25,292 bases of DNA, from assembly GCA_947523045.1 (NCBI GenBank), contig CANNUR010000014.1, positions 1 through 25,292 on the forward strand. The letters are read 5' to 3'. Under the pieces are notes generated by a model. The model saw only the letters and a program-made list of their open reading frames with translations. It did not search any database and was not told the DNA's origin. The position numbers and the translations under genes are program-made. This DNA comes from an uncultured Prosthecobacter sp. (GTDB lineage Bacteria > Verrucomicrobiota > Verrucomicrobiia > Verrucomicrobiales > Verrucomicrobiaceae). Each line of letters starts with the position of its first letter. Position 1 is the stretch's first letter. Below are positions 6,350-13,506 of the stretch, one piece after another.

Positions 6350-7453
6350 TTACGGCACCGGCAGGATGGCGGTGCCGGTGGCGTCGCAGACGCGCAGCTG
6401 GAACTGCCATTCGACGGTCCAGGTTTCCGTCTGCTCATTCTGGCAGCACTTCACGAGGATCGTGTTCTTGCCCTTGTTCAGCTTCACGGGCAGCTTGTAC
6501 TGGTCGAGCTTGGCGCCGCGGTGGTACTCGTCGCGGGCGAAGATCAGCTCACCGTTGAACCAGACCTTCCAGCCGTTCTTGCAGCCGAGGCGGATCTGGG
6601 CCTCGCGCGCCTCGGCGGCGTTGAACTCGGTGTAGGCGTAGCCGGTCACCTCCTTCAGCATCGTGAAGGGCTTGTTGAAGTCGATCATGCCGTAATCGTC
6701 CTGGCTGGTGAAATCCTGCCACTTCACCTTGGCACCGGCCTTGCCTTCATATTCAGCGGCGAGGTCGATGCTCTGCTCGGGCGGGACGACGGTGTCGAAA
6801 CCCTTGCGCTCGACGTTCGGGAAGGGGGCGAGCAGCTTCCAGTTCATCAGGAAGCCGAAGTGGCGGGGCAGATCGACGGGGGCGCCGAGGTCCTTCAATT
6901 TTTTCGCCAGGTCCTTGATCTGATCCTCGTCGCGGGCGCTGGCCATGGCCTGCTGGAAGGCGGCCTTGGCGGCGTCCTTCTTGCCCTGGGCGAGGGCGTC
7001 GTCGCCGGCCTCGAGCAGTTTGGCGACCGGGTGACGGCGCAGTTCGGCGCTGGGGTCCTCGAGCAGGGAGGGCGTCAGGCGGTCGGCCAGCTCCGGGTTG
7101 GCGCGCTGCAGCAGGTCGAAGGCGACGACGCGCGGGCCGGGGCTGTTTTTCGTGTCCATCAGGAAGGCCTGGAGGGCGGGCACGGGCAGGGTTTGGGAGG
7201 CGATGCCGCGGTCGGCGACGGCGGTGACGGCGGCGCGCAGCCAGTTTTCGGCGAGCGGGTTGGCGCCGTTCATGCCGCGCAGGATGTCGGGCAGGGCGGC
7301 GGGATCGGCCTTGGCGAGGGCCTGCCAGGCGGCGGCGGCGGGGCCGTTGCCGGCGCCTTCGCGACCGACCGCGCGCACGGCGTCGAGGTGGGGGTCGAGG
7401 GGGGCGGCCTGGGCGGCGGTCAGGGCGAGGAGCAGGGGAAACAGGGCTTTCAT
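6350..7453 (-). CDS. Exported protein of unknown function with a C-terminal jelly-roll-like domain
   Basis: A 367-residue protein from the ATG at 7453, chosen because it gives a clear signal peptide (MKALFPLLLALTAAQA). Residues 20-200 are Ala/Leu-rich and helical, resembling HEAT/TPR-like repeats (AWQALAKADPAALPDILRGM; AAKAAFQQAMASARDEDQIK). The remainder reads like a beta-rich domain: GFLMNWKLLAPFPN, QDDYGMIDF, GYAYTEFNA, GWKVWFNGELIFARDEYHRG, LNKGKNTILVKCCQNE and WTVEWQFQLRVCD. The VWFNGExI...LxxGxNxIxVK pattern is common in verrucomicrobial/planctomycete exported proteins with a galactose-binding-like fold. No catalytic motif is recognised. Its start lies 8 nt after the stop of the upstream exported gene, so the two are probably one operon. 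Confidence 0.75.
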   Translation of the reverse strand: MKALFPLLLALTAAQAAPLDPHLDAVRAVGREGAGNGPAAAAWQALAKADPAALPDILRGMNGANPLAENWLRAAVTAVADRGIASQTLPVPALQAFLMDTKNSPGPRVVAFDLLQRANPELADRLTPSLLEDPSAELRRHPVAKLLEAGDDALAQGKKDAAKAAFQQAMASARDEDQIKDLAKKLKDLGAPVDLPRHFGFLMNWKLLAPFPNVERKGFDTVVPPEQSIDLAAEYEGKAGAKVKWQDFTSQDDYGMIDFNKPFTMLKEVTGYAYTEFNAAEAREAQIRLGCKNGWKVWFNGELIFARDEYHRGAKLDQYKLPVKLNKGKNTILVKCCQNEQTETWTVEWQFQLRVCDATGTAILPVP

Positions 7454-7461
7454 GAGGGGGA

Positions 7462-8523
7462 TTACTTCGTGAGGAAGGAGCGGTCTTTCAGCCATTCGGC
7501 ACCGAGGCCCTTTTCGGCGGCGGCGACGAAGGAATCTGCTTCCGGCAGGGTGATGGACGGGAACTGGCGGGCGAGTTCGCGGTAGATGACGGCGAACTGG
7601 CGGGCGCCGGCGTCGAGGCAGGTGAGGGCGTCGCTTTCGGCGAAGGCGGCCTTGGCGCTGCCGAGCATGAAGGCGCGCAGCAGGTGGTCCTGGGTGCCGG
7701 GCGCCTGCTTCTCGGCGTGGGCGAGCCAACTGCCAAGCGGATCCTCGGGGATGTTGATGGGGAAGTAGGGGGCCTGGTTGAGGTAGGCGAGCACGGCGGC
7801 GGCGGCCTGTTCGCCGTCTTCGGAGAGCGGGTTTTTCTGGTAGGCGGCGATGAGTTCCTGCAGGTGGCCGCGCAGGGAGGGATCCTTGATAAGCTGGAAG
7901 ATCAGCCCGACAAGATCCTTCATGGACTGCTCGCCGCTGGCGCCGGCGTCGGCCGGACGCATATGGCGGATCGTCAGGACATGGTTTTCCACCACCGTGA
8001 TGCCGACCCAGAGTTTGACGATGGCCTCGACGGCTCCCTCCTTGGCGACCCCGAGGCGGGTGGCGGTGAGCTGGCGGGTGGCGATGGGCAGGGACTGCTT
8101 TTGCCAGAGTTCGAGTTCGCCGCCGACCAGTTCGCCGGTGTCGAGGTTCTTGTAGCGGCCGTTGCGGACCATGGCCTCCATGTCGGACACCACGCCGTCC
8201 ATCTCCGTCAGGATCCTGCGCTGCCGGTCCTCAAGGGTCGGCAGCGGGTCGCGGGAAGGGAAGAGGAAGACATCGGCGCGGGCGCGTTCCTCGACGTTTT
8301 CGTAGCGCAAAAAGACGCCGCCTGTCTCGTAGGTGAATTCGCCGGCGAGGCGGTACTCGCCCAGAAATTGGGGGAAGACCAGGCCGGTGCCGGTGTGTTT
8401 CCAGGGGCGGCCGTCCGGGCTGGGCGCCTGCCAGCGGCCGGCCGGCTCGCCGGAGGGGGCCTGGCCGCGGGCGGGCCAGGCGGCGGCGAGGGCGCAGCAG
8501 GTCAACAGGAGGGGGAGTTTCAC
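7462..8523 (-). CDS. Exported protein of unknown function
   Basis: A 353-residue protein with a signal peptide (MKLPLLLTCCALAAAWPARG). The N-terminal half has a beta-rich look, with WKHTGTGLVFPQFLGEYRLAG and TYETGGVFLRYENVEERARA. A middle part (VEAIVKLWVGITVVENHVLT) and an alpha-helical C-terminal third (residues about 200-353) follow. I recognise no family and no catalytic motif. The GEYRLAGEFTYE...GVFLRYEN segment suggests an exported protein that binds a partner or surface component, but that is a guess. It is the first gene of a two-gene minus-strand unit with the exported protein at 6350-7453 and is divergent from pdhB. Confidence 0.72.
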   Translation of the reverse strand: MKLPLLLTCCALAAAWPARGQAPSGEPAGRWQAPSPDGRPWKHTGTGLVFPQFLGEYRLAGEFTYETGGVFLRYENVEERARADVFLFPSRDPLPTLEDRQRRILTEMDGVVSDMEAMVRNGRYKNLDTGELVGGELELWQKQSLPIATRQLTATRLGVAKEGAVEAIVKLWVGITVVENHVLTIRHMRPADAGASGEQSMKDLVGLIFQLIKDPSLRGHLQELIAAYQKNPLSEDGEQAAAAVLAYLNQAPYFPINIPEDPLGSWLAHAEKQAPGTQDHLLRAFMLGSAKAAFAESDALTCLDAGARQFAVIYRELARQFPSITLPEADSFVAAAEKGLGAEWLKDRSFLTK

Positions 8524-8595
8524 GGCGCCATCATGGCAGGCTGGTCGGTCGGCCGCAACGGCAAAGCGGCCCGCCGCCGGGCCCGTTTCCGGCCC

Positions 8596-8625
8596 TTGAC
8601 TCCGCCCCTCGCAAAGTCGAACGAT
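8596..8625 (+). promoter_or_regulatory. Candidate promoter of pdhBC
   Basis: TTGACT (8596-8601, 5 of 6 to the -35 consensus), an 18-nt spacer and AACGAT (8620-8625, 3 of 6). Transcription would begin near 8632, after the possible ATG at 8624, which supports the ATG at 8660 as the pdhB start. Confidence 0.3.
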
Positions 8626-8659
8626 GCGGCTCGATTTTCAGCCCCCACCACGCCCAACA

Positions 8660-9655
8660 ATGCCCCGCCGAATCACCTACCGCGATGCCCTGCGCGAAGC
8701 CCTGGACGAAGAACTGGCCCGCGATCCGATGGTCGTGGTGATGGGCGAGGAGGTGGCGCAGTACAACGGCGCCTACAAGGTCACCCAGGGTCTCTGGGAC
8801 AAGTGGGGCGACAAGCGCGTGGTCGACACCCCGATCAGCGAGGCCGGTTTTATCGGCATGGGCGTCGGTGCCTCGATGCTGGGCGTGCGCCCGGTGATGG
8901 AACTGATGTTCTGGAGCTTTTACACGGTCGCCTGGGACCAGATCATCAACAACGCCGGCATGGTGCGCTACATGAGCGGTGGCAAGATCCACTGCCCGAT
9001 CGTCGTGCGCGGCCCGGCCAACGGCGGCACCAGCGTTGGCGCCACCCACAGCCACACGCCGGAGAACATCATGGCGAGCTTCCCGGGCATGAAGTGCGTC
9101 GTGCCGAGCACGGCCTACGACGTCAAGGGACTGATGAAGGCGGCGATCCGCGACAATGACCCGGTCATGTTCATGGAGAGCACCAAGCTTTACGGCGAGG
9201 AATGGGAGGTGCCCTCGAACGACGAACTGCCCGGCGGCGAACTGGTCATCCCGCTCGGCGTCGCCGACGTCAAGCGCGAGGGCACCGACATCTCCCTGGT
9301 CTGCCATGGCAAGGCCGTCCTGACCTGCCTGGAGGCCGCGAAGGTCCTCGAGGAGGAGCACGGCATCTCCGCCGAGGTCGTCGACCTGCGCAGCATCCGC
9401 CCGCTCGACGAGGAAACCATCCTCAACTCGGTCGCCAAGACCCACCGCGCCATCTACGTCGAGGAGGGCAAACCCTTCTGCGGCGTCGGTGCCCAGATCG
9501 CCTACCTGATTCAGGAGCGCCTGTTCGACGAGCTCGACGCCCCGGTCCTGCGCGTCTGCAGCCTCGACGCCCCCGCCATCTACAGCCCGCCGCTGGAGGC
9601 CCTGCAGCTGCCGACCGCCGACATCGTCATCGAGAAGGCCCTGAGCATCTGCTGA
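8660..9655 (+). CDS. pdhB: Pyruvate dehydrogenase E1 component, beta subunit
   Basis: A 331-residue protein; the family length is about 325. With E1-alpha it carries out thiamine-diphosphate-dependent decarboxylation of pyruvate and reductive acetylation of the E2 lipoyl group in the cytoplasm. Family motifs: ITYRDALREALDEELARD, VVVMGEEVAQYNGAYKVTQG (the glutamate next to the thiamine ring), DTPISEAGFIGMGVGAS, PVMELMFWSF, VRGPANGG...HSHTPE, DPVMFMESTKLYG and VVDLRSIRPLDEETI. The start at 8660 (MPRRITYRDA) was preferred over 8624, which adds twelve proline-rich residues. The E2 gene follows after 45 bp. E1-alpha, usually adjacent, is not in the window; the gene upstream is an unrelated exported protein on the other strand. 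A branched-chain or acetoin E1-beta cannot be fully excluded. Confidence 0.88.
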   Translation: MPRRITYRDALREALDEELARDPMVVVMGEEVAQYNGAYKVTQGLWDKWGDKRVVDTPISEAGFIGMGVGASMLGVRPVMELMFWSFYTVAWDQIINNAGMVRYMSGGKIHCPIVVRGPANGGTSVGATHSHTPENIMASFPGMKCVVPSTAYDVKGLMKAAIRDNDPVMFMESTKLYGEEWEVPSNDELPGGELVIPLGVADVKREGTDISLVCHGKAVLTCLEAAKVLEEEHGISAEVVDLRSIRPLDEETILNSVAKTHRAIYVEEGKPFCGVGAQIAYLIQERLFDELDAPVLRVCSLDAPAIYSPPLEALQLPTADIVIEKALSIC

Positions 9656-9700
9656 GCCGCCGAAACGTTTCTTTTCCGCTTTTCACTTCCCCTTTCCGCC

Positions 9701-10999
9701 ATGCCCAAAATCATCGAAATGCCCAAGCTCAGCGACACCATGACCGAGGGAACCCTCGCGAAATGGCTCGTCAAGGAAGGCGACAGCGTCAGCACCGGCC
9801 AGTCCCTGGCGGACGTCGAGACCGACAAGGCCACGATGGAGATGCCCTGCTTTTTCGAGGGCACCCTGCACAAGATCCTGATCCCGGCCGGTTCCAAGGC
9901 CGTGCTCGGCGCCCCGCTTGCCGTGGTGCTGGAAGAAGGCGAGGAAGCACCCGCCAATCTCGACGAAATCATCGCCAAGGCCCAGGCCGCGGTGGCCAGC
10001 GCTCCCGCTGCCGAAGCCAAGCCGGCCGGCGGCGCCAACCCGTCGCGCAAGCCCGCCGCCCCTGGCAGCCGCCTGCCGACCGCCCCGCAGCCGACCCGCC
10101 GCGCCGTGGCTGGCACCGAGACCCGCGTCAAGGCCAGCCCGCTGGCCCGCAAGATTGCCGCGGAACGCGGAGTCGACCTGTCGCGCCTCACCGGCACCGG
10201 CCCGGGCGGACGCATTGTCCGCGCCGATGTCGAAAACGCCCCGGCCGGCGGTGCCGCCGCCGCGCGCGGTCCGGCCACGCCGACGATTCGTCCGGTCTTT
10301 GGCGACGAGGACGAGCGCGTGCCGACCAGCAGCATGCGCAACATCATTGCCGAGCGCCTGCTCGCCTCGAAGACGCAGATTCCGCATTTCTACCTGCAGA
10401 TGGAGGTCGATGCCGGGCCGCTCATGGAGTTCCGCGCCCACCTGAACGCCACGGCCGACAAGAACGGCGGCAACAAGTACACGGTCAACGACTTCATCCT
10501 CAAGGCCGTCATCCGCGCCGCCCAGGCCCAGCCGGCCATCAATGCCGCCTGGGACGGCGATGCCATCGTCAAGTTCAAGTCGGTCGGCCTCAGCGTCGCC
10601 ATCGCCGTCGACGACGGCCTGGTCACGCCGGTCATCAAGCAGGCCGAGAAAAAGACCCTGCTGGAGATCAGCCAGTCGGTCAAGGACCTGGCCGGCAAGG
10701 CCAAGACCAAGAAACTCAGCCCCGACGACTTCGCCGGCGGCACGATCACGGTGTCCAACCTCGGCGCCTACGGCATCGACCAGTTCGCCGCCATCATCAA
10801 TCCGCCGCAGGCTGCCATCGTCGCCATCGGCAGCATCCGCAAGACGCCCGTCGTCAACGACAAGGGCCAGATCGTCGTCGGCCAGCGCATGTGGGTCGGC
10901 CTGAGCGGCGACCACCGCGTCGTCGACGGCGCCGTCGCCGCCACCTTCCTCGCCGAGATGCGCAAGCTGCTGGAAAACCCGGCCCTCATGCTCGTCTGA
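9701..10999 (+). CDS. pdhC: Dihydrolipoamide acetyltransferase (E2) of pyruvate dehydrogenase
   Basis: A 432-residue protein with a single lipoyl domain (about 1-80). The lipoyl lysine is Lys43 in VETDKATMEM. An Ala/Pro-rich linker follows, then a peripheral subunit-binding domain near 143-180 (ASPLARKIAAERGVDLSRLT, then GTGPGGRIVRADVE) and the acetyltransferase core from about 208. The core carries the active-site motif GDHRVVDGAVAATFL close to the C-terminus; this is the HxxxDG signature of E2 enzymes. It forms the complex core and transfers acetyl groups to CoA. It is co-oriented with pdhB after a 45-bp pyrimidine-rich spacer without a Shine-Dalgarno sequence. No E3 (lipoamide dehydrogenase) or lipoate-attachment gene follows; a repeat element and vapBC come next. 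Confidence 0.9.
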   Translation: MPKIIEMPKLSDTMTEGTLAKWLVKEGDSVSTGQSLADVETDKATMEMPCFFEGTLHKILIPAGSKAVLGAPLAVVLEEGEEAPANLDEIIAKAQAAVASAPAAEAKPAGGANPSRKPAAPGSRLPTAPQPTRRAVAGTETRVKASPLARKIAAERGVDLSRLTGTGPGGRIVRADVENAPAGGAAAARGPATPTIRPVFGDEDERVPTSSMRNIIAERLLASKTQIPHFYLQMEVDAGPLMEFRAHLNATADKNGGNKYTVNDFILKAVIRAAQAQPAINAAWDGDAIVKFKSVGLSVAIAVDDGLVTPVIKQAEKKTLLEISQSVKDLAGKAKTKKLSPDDFAGGTITVSNLGAYGIDQFAAIINPPQAAIVAIGSIRKTPVVNDKGQIVVGQRMWVGLSGDHRVVDGAVAATFLAEMRKLLENPALMLV

Positions 11000-11044
11000 G
11001 ACGGGCGGAGGTTGGAAGTTTCAGGTTTCAAGCCCACGTTGCAA

Positions 11045-11064
11045 CGCGGAGGCAAGTCTCCGCG
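11045..11064 (+). terminator. Weak hairpin downstream of pdhC
   Basis: CGCGGAG (11045-11051) pairs with CTCCGCG (11058-11064) around a 6-nt loop, about 46 bp after the pdhC stop. No T-run follows, so it may be only a weak terminator or an RNA-stabilising stem. Confidence 0.3.
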
Positions 11065-11085
11065 GTTGTGCCCTGCGGGCCGAAG

Positions 11086-11175
11086 GAATGCTGAATATCG
11101 CACTAGGAATGTCCAAGGCCCAAGTGCGGAGCCAGGCCCTGGGTCATTCAGGATTCCTTGTTGGATATTGGGTGT
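11086..11175. repeat. Imperfect inverted-repeat element (MITE- or REP-like)
   Basis: The left arm at 11086-11117 contains GAATATC and AGGAAT. The right arm at 11143-11175 contains ATTCCT and GATATT in mirrored order, so the ends could pair around a central GCCCAAGTGCGGAGCCAGG region. The right arm (11143-11169) is repeated at 11993-12019 with 24 of 27 bases identical. Elements of this look are frequent non-coding intergenic repeats in some bacteria; that comparison is from memory. No coding capacity is seen. Confidence 0.5.
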
Positions 11176-11209
11176 TCGACTCGGCGCGCCCTGCCTCGGA
11201 AGGAAGGGT

Positions 11210-11656
11210 TCACTCCACAAGCAAGGGATTCCAGACACGTTCAAACCCGAAGTCCTCGAAGTCTTTCAGGTTCACGGTGGCAAACTCCGTGACGCCTTGT
11301 TGGAGGAGTGTGAGGGCGAGACGCCAGTCGAAGGAGCGGCGGCGTGCGAAGCCGGCTTGGCGAAGGCGGGGCCAGAAGGCGTTGTGGAAGGGACGACTCT
11401 CGGGTGGAAAACCGAGGGTCTGCCAGACGGGATGGTGCCGGAAGGCCTCGCAAACCTCGACTGAGGTCGAGGCGCTCAGCGGTTGGGTCATGACGGTGGG
11501 GTTGCGCAGCAGGTTGTAGAGTTCCAGCAGAACCAACTCACTGACGGCGACATCGCTACGGTCCTGGAGGGACTCGGCAAAGAACCGGGCCTGTGCATGC
11601 TGAGGATGATCTTGAACCACCAACGGAAACAGGATGTTGGTGTCCATGGCAATCAT
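11210..11656 (-). CDS. vapC: PIN-domain toxin VapC
   Basis: A 148-residue PIN-domain protein. VapC toxins are Mg-dependent ribonucleases that cut tRNA or rRNA when freed from VapB. Acidic active-site positions are visible: Asp5 in AMDTNILF, Glu45 in SELVLLELYNLLRNP, Asp110 in SFDWRLALTLLQQG and Asp132 in ATVNLKDFEDFG. The arrangement, including the VxNPTV stretch and the NPL ending, fits the TIGR00028-type VapC subfamily. Its ATG overlaps the vapB stop (ATGA, 11656-11653), showing translational coupling. A second in-frame ATG three codons in is an alternative start. All catalytic positions are present, so the toxin looks functional. Confidence 0.85.
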   Translation of the reverse strand: MIAMDTNILFPLVVQDHPQHAQARFFAESLQDRSDVAVSELVLLELYNLLRNPTVMTQPLSASTSVEVCEAFRHHPVWQTLGFPPESRPFHNAFWPRLRQAGFARRRSFDWRLALTLLQQGVTEFATVNLKDFEDFGFERVWNPLLVE

Positions 11657-11910
11657 GATTGGCGCGGGTGGCGGGATTCTTCGTCGTCTCGAACGAGGTT
11701 CTTCAGCTTCTCCAGCGGCACCTTGACACCGCCGCTGCGAACCGCGGGCAGCTTCCAGTTCCTTTTTGTGCTGCCGGGTTCTGGGAAGCGGGCGAGGAAG
11801 ATTTCCAGGCCACGCCGGGTGATCTCGGCCAAGGAAACCTCGCGCTCGGCCGCGAAGGCTTTGGCGCGCCGATACAGGTCGTCCGGGAGTTGGATCTGAG
11901 TGCGTGTCAT
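11653..11910 (-). CDS. vapB: Ribbon-helix-helix antitoxin VapB
   Basis: An 85-residue protein from the ATG at 11910. The N-terminus MTRTQIQLPDDLYRRAKAFA followed by EREVSLAEITRRGLEIFL is a ribbon-helix-helix DNA-binding domain: a beta strand, then two helices. The basic and charged C-terminus (KLKNLVRDDEESRHP) would wrap the VapC active site. It binds VapC and, with it, represses the operon. The start is supported by a promoter and a TGTA/TACA inverted repeat just upstream; the longer frame to 11997 adds 29 residues unlike the family. It overlaps vapC by 4 nt. Confidence 0.82.
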   Translation of the reverse strand: MTRTQIQLPDDLYRRAKAFAAEREVSLAEITRRGLEIFLARFPEPGSTKRNWKLPAVRSGGVKVPLEKLKNLVRDDEESRHPRQS

Positions 11911-11911
11911 G

Positions 11912-11946
11912 ATGTAGGATTTACATGACCCAAGGTTTTCTTTCAA
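11912..11946 (-). promoter_or_regulatory. vapBC promoter with overlapping inverted-repeat operator
   Basis: On the minus strand, TTGAAA (11946-11941, 5 of 6 to consensus), a 17-nt spacer and TAAATC (11923-11918, 3 of 6). The ATG at 11910 is 7 nt beyond the -10, so the mRNA should be leaderless. ATGTA (11912-11916) and TACAT (11922-11926) form an inverted repeat with a 5-nt spacer across the -10, a natural site for VapB/VapBC autorepression. Confidence 0.5.
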
Positions 11947-11992
11947 GGCCTGCTTCGAGCCGCACCTGAGCGGCAGGGGGATGGAGCCCTTT

Positions 11993-12019
11993 GTCATTCA
12001 GGATGCCTTGTTGGGCATT
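11993..12019. repeat. Second copy of the 27-bp repeat, on the far side of vapBC
   Basis: It begins GTCATTCAGGAT and continues CCTTGTTGG and ATT. It matches 11143-11169 at 24 of 27 bases in the same orientation, 850 bp apart. The two copies bracket the vapBC genes (11210-11910). It sits about 30 bp from the terminator of the next gene. No left inverted arm is obvious here. Confidence 0.6.
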
Positions 12020-12049
12020 CGCCTTGGCTCGCCCCACCGGCAGCCGGCG

Positions 12050-12082
12050 AAAAAAAACCGGCCTGCCGTGAGGCAGGCCGGT
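12050..12082 (-). terminator. Rho-independent terminator of the epimerase-oxidoreductase operon
   Basis: An 11-bp perfect GC-rich stem (12057-12067 with 12072-12082) with loop GTGA. On the minus strand it is followed by eight Ts (12057-12050). It lies 27 bp past the stop of the oxidoreductase gene. Confidence 0.9.
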
Positions 12083-12108
12083 GGTGCAAACCGGGTTGGC
12101 AGGTCGCT

Positions 12109-13482
12109 TCAGATCACTTCCGCGCCGGGCACCTGCACGCCGGGGATGGCGATCGGGTAGCCGCCGTCGGCGGTGGGCTTGGCCGGCGGCTCGGTTTCGG
12201 CGGTGACGATGGCCGGCATGTGCTGAACCTTGCTGTTGAGGACTTCATCCCACTTGAGCTCCTTGCCGGAGTAGGTGGCCATGCGGCCCATGATGGCGGT
12301 CATGGTCGATTCGGCACCGTAGTAGGCGTCGTTCTTCGGCGTGTTGTCGCGCACGGCGGCCTGCAGGATGTCGTGTTCAGTCTGGTACGGATCCGGATCG
12401 CTGGTGCGACGGCCCTTGCGGCCCTTGCCGGCTTCCGCCGCCGGGTCCTCGCCGCCGGTGGGGCGGTACTTCCAGATCGTTTCACCCTTGTGATTGACGG
12501 CGTAGCAGGCGCCGCTGTTGACGAGGTAGACCTTGCCCTTGGTGCCGGTGAACTCCTCGCGCACGGCGTTGTACACGCCCGACTGGTGGCGGCACTGGCT
12601 GTTGACGCGCACGCCGTTGGCGTAGGTGTACTCGACGTAGTGATGGTCGTAGATCTGACCGAACTTCTTGTCGACGCGCTGCATGCGGCCGCCCATGCCC
12701 TGGGCGGATTCCGGATGGCCACCGATGAACCAGTTGGCGACGTCGATGTTGTGGATGTGCTGCTCGTTGATGTGGTCGCCGCACAGCCAGGTGAAGAAGT
12801 ACCAGTTGTTGAGCTGGTACATCAGCTCGGACTGGCCGGGCTGCTTGTCGCGGAACCAGATGCCGCCGCCGTTCCAGTACACCTGGCCGGAGACGATGTC
12901 GCCAATGATGCCCTGTTCCTTCACCTGCTTGAGGGCCTCGATGTAGCAGTTCTGATAGCGGCGCTGCAGGCCGACCACGACCTTGAGGTTCTTCTCGTCG
13001 GCGACCTTGGCCATCTCCAGGACCTTGCGCACGCCGGGGCTGTCGACGGCGACCGGCTTCTCCATGAAGACGTGCTTGCCGGCGTTGACGGCGGCTTCGA
13101 AGTGGTAGGGACGGAAGCCGGGCGGGGTGGTCAGGATGACCAGGTCGCAGCTGTCGATGACGCCCTTGTAGCCGTCGAGGCCGGTGAAGATGCGCGAGTC
13201 ATCGACCTGGACTTTTTCCGGGTGCTTGGTGCGCAGGTTGGACAGAGCGCCGTCGGCCTTCTCCTTGAAGGCGTCGCAGATGGCGTGCAGGACGACGCCC
13301 TCCTGCTTGGTGCTCAGGGCCTGGTTGGCGGCGCCGGAGCCGCGGCCACCGGAGCCGATGAGGCCGACTTTGATCTTGTCGCTGCCGGCGGCCCAGGCGG
13401 ATTGGGCGACGGTGAGGGCGCCGGCGGTGGCGGCGGTTTTGCCGAGGAAATCGCGGCGGGTGGTGGTGGGTTCGGTGCTCAT
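12109..13482 (-). CDS. Tat-exported Gfo/Idh/MocA family oxidoreductase
   Basis: A 457-residue protein with a twin-arginine signal (TTRRDFLGKTAATAGALTVA, residues 7-26) ending near AWA. The Rossmann NAD(P) motif KVGLIGSGGRGSGAANQAL follows at 38-56, and EKPVAVDSPGVRKVLEMA lies near 141. Then comes the C-terminal alpha/beta domain with WNGGGIWFRDKQPGQSE and HNIDVANWFIGGHPESAQGMG. Tat export of a folded, cofactor-loaded enzyme of this family is typical of verrucomicrobial and planctomycete sugar-oxidising proteins. The substrate is probably a sugar or glycoside, with NAD(P) likely bound before export. It is the second gene of an operon with a D-psicose 3-epimerase-like protein (24 bp upstream), which suggests a carbohydrate pathway using keto-sugar intermediates. 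A strong terminator follows. Confidence 0.88.
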   Translation of the reverse strand: MSTEPTTTRRDFLGKTAATAGALTVAQSAWAAGSDKIKVGLIGSGGRGSGAANQALSTKQEGVVLHAICDAFKEKADGALSNLRTKHPEKVQVDDSRIFTGLDGYKGVIDSCDLVILTTPPGFRPYHFEAAVNAGKHVFMEKPVAVDSPGVRKVLEMAKVADEKNLKVVVGLQRRYQNCYIEALKQVKEQGIIGDIVSGQVYWNGGGIWFRDKQPGQSELMYQLNNWYFFTWLCGDHINEQHIHNIDVANWFIGGHPESAQGMGGRMQRVDKKFGQIYDHHYVEYTYANGVRVNSQCRHQSGVYNAVREEFTGTKGKVYLVNSGACYAVNHKGETIWKYRPTGGEDPAAEAGKGRKGRRTSDPDPYQTEHDILQAAVRDNTPKNDAYYGAESTMTAIMGRMATYSGKELKWDEVLNSKVQHMPAIVTAETEPPAKPTADGGYPIAIPGVQVPGAEVI

Positions 13483-13506
13483 GGGATGGGTTGGGGGTGT
13501 GGGCGG

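Noticed and set aside
9202..11094. A 630-codon plus-strand frame overlapping pdhB and pdhC
   Set aside because: Arg/Gly/Pro-rich nonsense in an alternative frame of two well-supported genes.
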